The position numbers and the translations under genes were made by a program. From Ceratothoa steindachneri (taxonomy: Eukaryota > Arthropoda > Malacostraca > Isopoda > Cymothoidae), in assembly GCA_963969495.1 (NCBI GenBank), contig OZ018319.1:209086247-209150246 (forward strand): a stretch of 64,000 nucleotides of DNA, given 5' to 3'. Of the stretch, positions 55,505-64,000 are shown in pieces. Positions within the stretch are counted from its first letter, which is position 1, and every line of letters begins with the position of its first letter. The notes under the pieces were generated by a model. It saw nothing but the letters and a program-made list of their open reading frames with translations, was not told where the DNA came from and searched no databases.

Positions 55505-57185
55505 TTTGGCAACTACATCAACTAGGTGGTGCGCCGAATATATCGCATTCGTGAGAGCAACTCCATCCATTTTGATCATCAAACATGATAAATTTCAACA
55601 CCATTGTATCTTACAGCTTCTTTCTTCGCACTCACACACACAACATATGCCTCTTTGGTCTACGGAACATGTTAAATGGTTTTAAACCACACTCCCTGTT
55701 TTGGAATGGGTGACTCTTCTTTGAGCCACAGGGTTCCTTTGCCTGCTATTGATAGCAAAACACAGCACCACCGTTCCCCCTGTCCCTTTCACCCGACAAT
55801 GATCGGCCCTTGGAGCCCACGGGTTTGTTAGTGATTGTCATACTGATCTTTATATTGGTTTCATTATCGGGTCGAGGACCTCACCTAAGATTGAAGGGAC
55901 GGATTGCGCAATTAATTAATAATTTAATTAAAGAATTAATGTGTTTAGAGGGAAAGCTTTTTCACTTTCGAATAGCTGCTTTAAAAGTGGCAACTCATCT
56001 GAGCACATATTAAATAGCGCCGCACCAAAAACAGTATACTGTAGTGATTAAACCTTTCATCATCTCACTTGATCTGTCTCATAATATAGTACATAAAGGC
56101 TCCAAGTAGTAGACCTTTCATCGCTCCCAATACCTAACCCATTCCACTTCTCCATACCCTTTTAAATACAAGGTAACCCAACATTTTCTTCACACCGAAG
56201 GCAATTCAGATCTTTTGGGTTTGGTAGTTTTTCTTCATCTTTTATAAATTTCACCACTGATACATTTGCTTAGGCTAACTTGTCCTTTTTGGGGGGAAAG
56301 TATTAGTTTACAAAAAAAAATCTGAGAACGTCTACTAAACACCAAAGACCCCAAATCCCTACTAAAATTATGGTTCAAGTTGATTGCAAATATTTGTTCA
56401 AGAAAGTTGTTTTGCTTGGATTTGCGGTGTCCGCCTCATTGTGTAAATTTCTATGGCGTTGAAAATGGAAAAAATACATACATATTTACGATGATTTTGC
56501 GCTCTATTTTGAAATTTCAGGCTAAACTAATAGATTAACTTAAAATCTTAAAATATTTCTATAGTATCATAATCAGTTATCTTAACCTAATTTTAAAACT
56601 AATAATTTCTATAAAAAAAAGAAAGACAAATTTGGATTCAGCGTTAGCAATTGCATTGGTAATGACATGTCCAAAAAGAGTAGATAAGGTTTACCAAATC
56701 AAAAAGATCCAGGTATTCATAACCATGGAGTACAATGGGCTATATTTTTTGATGTGGTGCAGAGTCTAAGAAATTACCCCTTTTGGTAACCTCTAATGGA
56801 ATCTTTGCCTTTGAAGTGGATGTTAATGTAAAACCTTCACTTTATCACCCTTAATCTGTCCGATGTTCTTGAAGGAGGTGCTTCTTCAAATGAACCATTT
56901 CAAGTTTAAGTAGTGGGATAATTCGCTCTGTCTCCATCATATAGGGCATGTATCTTGCAGACCGCCTCCAATCACCTGGTTGTTAATTAAGCCTCGTACA
57001 GAAAACTCACAACATACTTTTTTGAGGTCATCTTTATCCCTTTTCTTCTGCCAAGTCCATCATGTAGCAGTAGAGAGGTATCGAAAACCATCCCTCTCTT
57101 GACCAGGACGGAGCATCCTTCCTCTCCTGATAATCATGACAATATAACCAACTTGGTGAGCCTGAGACAATTAGGACCCAATCCT
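55505..57185. other. no gene recognised
   Basis: The frame at 55810-56013 is open but without motif. A palindromic AATTAATTAATAATTTAATT stretch lies near 55911. Nothing else recognised. Confidence 0.4.
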
Positions 57186-57189
57186 CATT

Positions 57190-57370
57190 TTGAGAGTGGG
57201 AGAGGGGAGGGGAGGGGAAGTATTTGTTTTTGACACTAAACAGCCATTAAGTAGGAATCTTCGTTGCCCAGGAGTGAAGGGGAGGGGGCGGGGGTGTCGG
57301 GAAGTATTCGTTTTGACAGCAAACAGCTATTGGTTACAGAAAACTTCGTCATCTCGGGTTGAAAGAGGTA
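57190..57370. repeat. tandem duplication of a G-rich unit with G-quadruplex potential
   Basis: Two units of about 80-85 bp: GGGGAAGTATTTGTTTTTGA (57214) and GTCGGGAAGTATTCGTTTTG (57296), each followed by an AAACAGC(C/T)ATT segment and a CTTCGT(T/C) segment. Each is preceded by G runs (GGGAGAGGGGAGGGGAGGGG at about 57197; GGGGAGGGGGCGGGGG at about 57279). Confidence 0.75.
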
Positions 57371-57374
57371 GCGC

Positions 57375-58710
57375 CCAATTCATTTCAGCGATATAAAGAT
57401 GCTTCTACCCATTGGCAGGATTTATTGGAGCAGTGGAGAAGAGCGTGTTCGTTTTGCTGCGAAGATATGAAAGAAAAGACAGCGGTGTTGTTATTGATTT
57501 CGTGTTAGAAATACCTACCCCTCATGGGGGTATGCACATTGCGTCCACCTCTATGTGCACGGACGTTTGTGTCCACCGTGTCCGCTCTCACTTCGGAATG
57601 AACCCGACACCTAAATGTTAGAAGTCCAACATCGTATCCACTAGGCAAGCAAGAACTCCTCAGGTGGCTATCTGATATTGAATAGTGTATATAATTCGTG
57701 TTACAGGAAATAGTTGCCACCTATTTCCACTGAAAGATTTTAGTGCATTTGCGATTTTTAATTAAAAGCATAGAAAACATAAAAAGACTTTAAGTGCGTC
57801 TGAAGACGATCCGGTTATTATTATTGTTTTGGGGGGGGAGGGAGCTGCCAGTGTTTCTGCCAATTTTAAATCTTTTAGGCATCTTTCTACTATATACTTT
57901 AAGGTTCTGACCAAATAAATCGTGATTAAATCGAAGTTTTTGGCCTCTCTCTAAAATGGGACAGTCATACACTCACAGTCTGTCATCTAAATACTAACAA
58001 TGTTTACAAAAATAGCTTTGTAGCTATTTTATTGGGGGGGACTGTAATATAAACAAAAAACGTATATTAGCCTTAACAATGACAAAAAATCACATACCAT
58101 TAATTTATATGTTGCAATTGTCATTTGAAATTGCTATAGATTTTCCGCAGTACATCGTAAGATAAGATGACTATTCTGAAAAACAATATCTTTGGTTCCA
58201 CCTTTTTTTTAATTTACCTCAGCGGAAAGGTGAAGAATCATCCAGCCAGAGACTCTGCCTTCTCATAAGACAGTAAAGGTACCTCGCTTAGATATGAGAA
58301 GCTATTGTTAACTTTAGAATCAGTGAGTGTCGTTGACACTTGGTGCTGCAGCAATCTACGTATAGTCAGCCCCATTGATAAAGGGAATTTAGATAAGTTT
58401 AATATCCTGTCGTCGTCATTATTACAGAAAACACCTTATCAACTGTACAAAAGGTACTAATGTAAGGTTGAAGATTACAAAAGAAAGAACAATTAGAAGA
58501 AAAGGTATGAGAAAGGAAGGCAATGTTTACGGTTTCAAACACCACATACAGTGGTGACAAGTCTTCACCGTTTAACTTCATTTCAGATACATAATTTCTT
58601 CTCAAGTCTTTTTAAGGATATAAATTATGCTTCATACAACAGATTCTACCGTTATCCGTTCGAATAAACATTTTCTTTCTGTTTCAGCCATTGTTTTACT
58701 CTATTGTTCG
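57375..58710. other. no gene recognised
   Basis: No convincing coding region; two short poly-G runs at about 57830 and 58033. Confidence 0.5.
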
Positions 58711-58775
58711 GAATAAGTAAGATCAAACCGATCTCTATTCGGAATAATTAAGGTCAAACCGATCTCTGCTTATTT
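58710..58775. repeat. direct repeat, two units of about 32 bp
   Basis: TTCGGAATAAGTAAGATCAA with ACCGATCTCT, then TTCGGAATAATTAAGGTCAA with ACCGATCTCT. Confidence 0.85.
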
Positions 58776-58779
58776 TCTG

Positions 58780-60515
58780 GTCAACACTCGTGTTGTTGGA
58801 AATATTTTTATTGGAAAAATTCACTACAGTACTGAGGCTGTAGCATGAGTTCAGTATCGCATAAAAGAGTGCCTCAATGCCTCATGGAAGATTGAAAAAA
58901 CAAAATAACAAGGAATCAATCCAGAGAGCTCTTGGTTGAGAATATCCATGGATTTTTCTGTCAGGTCTCGATAATTGCGACGATGCCTGAATAAAGAGCT
59001 CTGGAAAACCGCGTCTCAAGAATTGTTATTATATGAATGCATTTGGTAATGAAGGGGGATGGTGATCCTCTCCAGATTATCTGGTTAATCGGCGACGTGT
59101 AAATCCACCTCGTAATTTATAGATAAAACCAGCGAGAGCTTCTGCCGCAGAAAAATTGTAAGGTGATATTTGTAGAGGGGTAAGATGGAAGTAGAAAATA
59201 TGTACAAGATATATAGCCGTAAATTCTTCTACAAGCATGGTAGTCGAGTGGGCAAGTATCTGTGGGCATTTTGGCAGGGAGGGCACATATGCAGTTCTCC
59301 AGTACAGGATTGTTCCCATACTACACCTAAAGTCATCTCGAGGGGATGTTTATAGGAAGGAGGGATGGGGAAAGTAGAAGGAAAAACGAGTGGGAACGAA
59401 GCAAGCAGTTAAAATTCCTACTCATAGCAGGGGATAAGAGGGTTGGAGGGAAACCCTCACTTATAGTCCCGACCAGGGTGGCGACTAGCCTGCGAAAATA
59501 GCCACTGGCCAGGTAAAATCTGTTAAGAAGTGTCTTGTAAAGAAAGGAAAAACGGGTAACATTAATGTCTGGAAGAAAAAATTGCCCAGGAAGTTCCAAA
59601 ATAGTTTTAGAGAAAGGGTAGCAGCTTGGCAGGGCAGACATGGTATTCCTCCAGGTTTCAGGGTTAGGGTCTACACTGCGTACCTCATTGAGGGTAGTGT
59701 AAAGCAATTGAATGTAGGGAATGTAAGGGTTGTATGTGATTTGATAAAGAGATGAGATCTAGTAAATGTGTTTAAAAGAATGGCATTGCAGATGATTGGC
59801 TTATGCGAAGCAAAATAAAGGGAAACTAGAAATTTCATCGGATAAAATTAATGAATGGTAAATAATTTTATGGGGAAAGATGGTTGGAGAAATTACCAAC
59901 TGAGGAAGATCTGTGAATGAATTTTTGAGCTTGAGAATTGTGTTGATGTAGAGGATATTTGCAAGAGTAAGAGTGTGTATAAATTTTAGGTTTTGGAGGG
60001 AGGGCGTGTGTGTGACATCGTTATTTTTTAAAAATTTATTATTAAAAATTCATTCTTTATTTTGTATATACATTTATTTTCTAGTTCAAGATGATTCTTG
60101 CTGGATAAACATTAAAATCGATTATTGAGTCGCATTTTTTATCCATTACTCTACTTATTTCATAAAGTTTTTATACCCATACCTAATACCATAACATTTA
60201 GCCATAATTCGTGAAACCTTTTTGCATGGTAGCGAAATTTGGGAGCATCGAGAGTAATCCATTAATAAACGAACGAAAAGGGTTTCAAGAAGTTTGATAG
60301 AAAATTGAGAAAGAGGAAAACTTTTTACCAAAGTTTACAATCAGAAAGTATTCATATGATATCATTTTCGCATCCATCTGAAGAATTTATATGGTTTAAA
60401 TTATGACACAGTTTTAGAAGTTATTGTGACCTCTTCTTTATAATATAATTTGTTAGGAAGAGTTTAAAACGTTCTAATAACTCTTTCTATGGTTCGTGCA
60501 TCGACAATCTTATTG
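58780..60515. other. no gene recognised; weak minus-strand open frames
   Basis: Minus-strand frames at 59707-59333 (124 codons) and 59319-59077 (80 codons) are adjacent and could be parts of one degraded gene. I see no domain, zinc knuckle or RT motif in them, so I make no functional call. Confidence 0.3.
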
Positions 60516-60519
60516 TATA

Positions 60520-60747
60520 TGATTGGCCAGAAAGTCCTGACTTAGTTAGGGAGAGGAAGCTTGTTTACAGTTTTTTTAATTCGAAGCTAACTGGTATCTG
60601 GAACAGATTCGGAGGCTTGCTGATCGCTGGAAGAAGATCGTAGAGAATGATGGACTATATTTTGAAGAATAAATGTTGGTGTTACTCCATAAAATTTTGT
60701 TGTTTTCTTTCCCTTTTGCTAAGTAAATCGGGGCTTTCTGGCCAGCA
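60520..60747 (+). mobile_element. short mariner derivative with transposase C-terminus
   Basis: The ends GATTGGCCAGAAAGTCCTGA (60521) and, as complement, TGCTGGCCAGAAAGCCCCGA (ending 60747) are inverted repeats of about 21 bp. TA lies outside each (60518-60519 and 60748-60749). Inside, LADRWKKIVENDGLYFEE (about 60617-60670) is the typical mariner C-terminus (RWxKxxxNxGxYFxE). It is an internally deleted, non-autonomous copy of 228 bp. Confidence 0.8.
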
Positions 60748-60749
60748 TA

Positions 60750-61630
60750 ATACAACCAATGATCATGGCAAAGGTTAATTAACTATTTCCCGACATTAAA
60801 TCCAGAAAAAATATGAATTTCAAATCACAGATAAAATAAAAAAATATTTCTGAACAAATAATGTCCCTAAATCTATAATGCATTCAATAACAAGAATGTT
60901 TAAAAAATCTCCCTCATTGGGGATGTCCTCGGAAAATTCCACTTCGCATGGTTCGATGGATCCTAAGATATATTTTAAAGAGAATTGTCACTAGTGGGGC
61001 TCAGATTGACAAAAAAACAACCGTGTTTTTTCATGAAGTTAAAGAAGTGCATATGCAATAATTTATTGATTATATTGAACATTGTAATTGTGCAGAGTAT
61101 GTTGAACAAAATGAAACTATATATTTTTAAAGTTTGAATATACTGAATGACTAACAATCTTTATCACTTTCGCAATCACATGTGTTAGTCACTTCAATTC
61201 CTCCTAATTTTACAAGTTTCGGATTTTTTTGTCAAGGCTTATTGTGGGAAATTTTACAAAATCCTAATGGCAAATTTCCAGTTTTTGATATTCTGAACTC
61301 TATAATGGAGCACCATTTTAAAAAAGAGCTCCGTCTTTTATTAAAAAAATGAGGATAATGCTGCCAAAATACTCAGGATGAGACTGAGAAATCCAGTTTT
61401 CTCTGTGACTCATCTTAAAATGGTGTTAGCCCTCTTCCTGTAAATTAAATATAGGTATACATTAGCTTATATTGTTCTATACTGGCTAGCAAAAAATTAA
61501 TCTCCTACAGGTAATTAGTGCCTATTTAGCCAGCATTTTATTTGAAATTATAATTATGAAAATTCTGCAGTGCTGCTCTGCTCAGGGGGGAAAGAAAAAC
61601 TCCAAAATTTAACACATTTTCTAATATGTT
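60750..61630. other. no gene recognised
   Basis: AT-rich, no motif recognised. Confidence 0.5.
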
Positions 61631-61639
61631 GCATTAGGC

Positions 61640-62115
61640 CGAAATGCATTGATGTAGTGAGAAAAAGACACCATTGAAAAACATCGATTTGAAAGCGCGT
61701 TTGAAGTATGAAATCGATTATCTGGAACCAAATTCAAATTTAGAACCCAGGTGTTATGGTAAGATGAAACGAAGATAGTATTGTTTGGCATAAATAATGT
61801 TAGGTGTGTCTGGTGTAAAACTGGTGAGGCTGGTCTTCCCAAAATACTGGCAAATCAAAAAAACAATGAATAAAAAATGCCATAGAAAGAATATTGAAGA
61901 CTATCTAGAGACTGAGGGACCCCAACCCAATATAAAATTTATTTCATTAATTGAAGGTGCATGACTTTACAAGACCCCCAAACAGCGAAAATTGGAAAAA
62001 ATAGACAAAGATGAGTAGGATAAAATTTCAGCCAAATTGTGTATTTACCTAATCAAAAACTATAATAGTTTAAGGAGTAAGATTAACAAAAGATATTGTA
62101 CTATTAACTATTTTA
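61640..62115 (+). pseudogene. Tc1-type transposase fragment
   Basis: Reads KNIDLKARLKYEIDYLE (about 61671), then in another frame DETKIVLFGINNVRCVWCKT with GEAGLP (first catalytic Asp in DETK, about 61760), and near the end RKLEKIDKDEWDKISAKLCI with LIKNYNSLRSKINKRY (about 61990-62095). This matches the C-terminal EEWxKIxxxxCxxLIxxMxxRxxxVIxxKGxxTKY region of Tc1 proteins. The middle with the second and third catalytic residues is lost. No TIRs found. Confidence 0.7.
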
Positions 62116-62119
62116 TAAA

Positions 62120-62560
62120 ACTTTTTCGTGTTTGAATACTTTTAAAAAAAGTGTTTGTACTCTTTTATATTTTTATCAAACTTGTTGAAATTTTGTGGGT
62201 GTGTCTAATCATGCATACCTCTTTATTCCTCTAAATTCCTTTACCCTGTAATAAACGTTTCACGAACTATAGAGAAAATTATCCTATTAGCTAGAGAGAT
62301 AGACAAACCGTAGAACGAGTGTATGCTAAGAAAGAAATTATGGAATAATTTTCTAATATTTTTGCTATAAGGGACAACTAAATTTTTATATCAGGAAGCT
62401 TCAACTTGAATTTGTGGTTCAAAATAGATGGAGATAAGGACTGTACACCTCACGTATTTAGGGTTTAGAGATGTGGTTCAATATCGAGATAGCTTAATGA
62501 AACGCCTTATATTTAATTGCATAAATTGTACTTTATATGTATGTAAATAAAATCTACCAT
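62120..62560. other. no gene recognised
   Basis: AT-rich; nothing recognised. Confidence 0.5.
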
Positions 62561-62565
62561 ATTGT

Positions 62566-62615
62566 CAGAGATGAGAGAGAGAGAGGGAGAGAGGAGAGAG
62601 ATAGAGAGAGGAAGA
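62566..62615. repeat. (GA)n purine tract
   Basis: GAGAGAGAGAGGGAGAGAGG type tract of about 50 bp at the edge of a GC-rich island. Confidence 0.9.
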
Positions 62616-63325
62616 TACGTGCTGCCTCGCCCTTCAACAGAGATAGAGAGAACAGACACCTGGGAGACCCTTTTTGTTTGCGCTAATGGTAATGCAAAAT
62701 TATGAGACACTGCGAAGACCTGAAATGCGGCAATCACAGAATGCTGCGACAAGTGTGAGAGCCCAGAAGGTCCCATCTGACTCGTATAAATCTTCCGGCG
62801 CCAGAGTTGGAAGGGAGTATCCACCGTCTTTCCTGCCCCCTCAGTATCCTCTATCCGCCCGCGTTGGTACCCACTATTCGCGTCCCGTTGGACTCTGCAC
62901 AACTCTCGCAGAATCCCTCAAGCTCTCGGTATTCTCGTTAATTCACGTGAGTCTACCTTGACCCACTTCCCCGCTCCTCGAATGCAGCGCGCTCAATCTC
63001 GCTTCGTGTTAATCGAAAGCAAGATTTAAGTTCCTCCCTGTAATATTAATTATCCAGAGACTATCGTTTGAACTTTGCGCCAATGCAAGGATTATTACTC
63101 CCTCGAACCAAATCTTCGAGCTAACAGCAACGCGCAACTCTCCTGTGCAAGTGCTCTCTCTGCCCTCCTCCCCTCCCACCGGTGTTAGCCTCATTATCGG
63201 CTTATTTTACGCTCAAAGTCGTTCAAGCGTCCCTCGGTCTGTTTGTTTGTACGGTGACCGTCCTTACCACATCTCCCCTCCCCCCTCCTTAGCTGCGAAG
63301 ACCCGTGTAAATCTAGTATGTGTAT
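62616..63325. other. GC-rich island
   Basis: About 700 bp with visibly higher GC and CpG content than the rest of the window. No reading frame with a recognisable domain; open frames at 62513-62902 (minus) and 62674-62961 (plus) overlap antisense. A promoter or regulatory island is possible by composition only. Confidence 0.35.
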
Positions 63326-63329
63326 AGAT

Positions 63330-64000
63330 CATTCTAAAACTCCTTTTAACCTTGTAAAATAATATTGATTTGTATAGTAGTAAAGTTATTTTTGTACCTG
63401 TTTTTCTTTTATCCCAGAACTACAAGATAGTTGACTATTGGCCAACCTACTTTCAGTTAATTTGCACTCTGCTTATATTGTAAACTTCCCACGCACTCGT
63501 AAAGCAGAAAGGTTGGATTTGACCCTATCCTACGACATCTATATTAATCTGGTGTAAGGTGTGCGAGGTTAACCTCCGACACATATTTTTAGATTACATT
63601 TAAAAGAACACTAAATCATTTTATCGCAATTTTAATTCTTATTCTCAACGAGTACGCTATTAACTCTAATGGTGAGAGCAGCTAACCGAGAAGTTAGCTT
63701 AGTTAATCACAGATTCGCTAATTCTAGCAGTCGCCTTTTATGAACATTAGCCTCTTAAATTAGGCATCTTGATAGGGCTGCTTTTTGTATTATCCCAAAT
63801 ACTGATCTCTCAAGAACGCGCTCAATGTCAAAATTAGATGAACTGGCAGTATTGCTACTGCTAAACAGGCTGATAAGCGCTTGGTTCCCAAAGTAGGCAA
63901 CTTTAGTTAAAACCTTAATTTTACTCCTCGCTTGAGGGTCAGCTACTCACCTCATTTGTATTCATCAGGACTATTCTTACAGTGGTCCCATTGAAAATTT
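63330..64000. other. no gene recognised
   Basis: AT-rich sequence to the end of the window; nothing recognised. Confidence 0.5.

Noticed and set aside
59077..59707. A host gene or gag-like protein on the minus strand
   Set aside because: Two open frames of 80 and 124 codons but no motif, no splice logic and no second copy; support is too weak.

Overview
This window is AT-rich eukaryotic nuclear DNA made almost entirely of decayed transposable elements, microsatellites and satellites. I found no intact host gene, no rRNA, no genuine tRNA and no bacterial feature. The mix of elements (Penelope-like retroelements, mariner elements with DD41D spacing, Tc1, pogo, Helitron, a KRBA2/Ginger-type integrase transposon, a CACTG-type transposon family, non-LTR retrotransposons and tRNA-derived SINEs) plus about twenty long (TA)n arrays points to an invertebrate, most likely an arthropod with a microsatellite-rich genome. 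The species cannot be fixed from the sequence. A gap of exactly 200 N at 54023-54222, flanked by TA-rich sequence, marks a scaffolded assembly.

Layout. 1-5600: Penelope-like fragments, a pogo/Tigger relic with a coding minisatellite, and a DD41D mariner copy between (TA)n arrays. 5780-8120: a decayed transposase of a family I cannot name. 8377-8738: a tRNA-derived cassette between inverted repeats and (TA)n arrays. 8740-13300: mostly featureless apart from a 20-bp tandem repeat. 13300-18610: mariner relic, 9-bp satellite and Helitron helicase relic. 18819-20279: KRBA2/Ginger-type element with long terminal inverted repeats (TIRs) and a TATA target-site duplication (TSD). 20820-30090: fold-back Penelope copies, two CACTG-type copies (one inserted inside a Penelope open reading frame) and the best-preserved mariner. 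30090-37500: tandem repeat, non-LTR retrotransposons, mariner and SINE fold-backs. 37867-40736: a complete CACTG-type element with two introns. 41228-42165: 59-bp satellite. 43000-48400: SINEs, a Penelope terminus and two DD41D mariners embedded in (TA)n arrays. 48400-64000: purine tracts, two more GC-rich islands, further mariner/Tc1 relics and long stretches where I see nothing.

The most useful result is that a gene family of the kind usually left as an uncharacterised protein (zinc-knuckle start, C2C, H4H, EEQGERFH) sits inside a DNA transposon. One copy (23195-25509) is flanked by TAA and lies exactly inside a Penelope reading frame that becomes continuous when the insert and one TAA are removed. 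A second copy (37867-40736) has matching CAC(T/A)GG ends flanked by TTA. The second theme is fold-back structure. Penelope and SINE copies are 5'-truncated and joined to an inverted copy of their own 3' end, and many element ends abut long (TA)n arrays.
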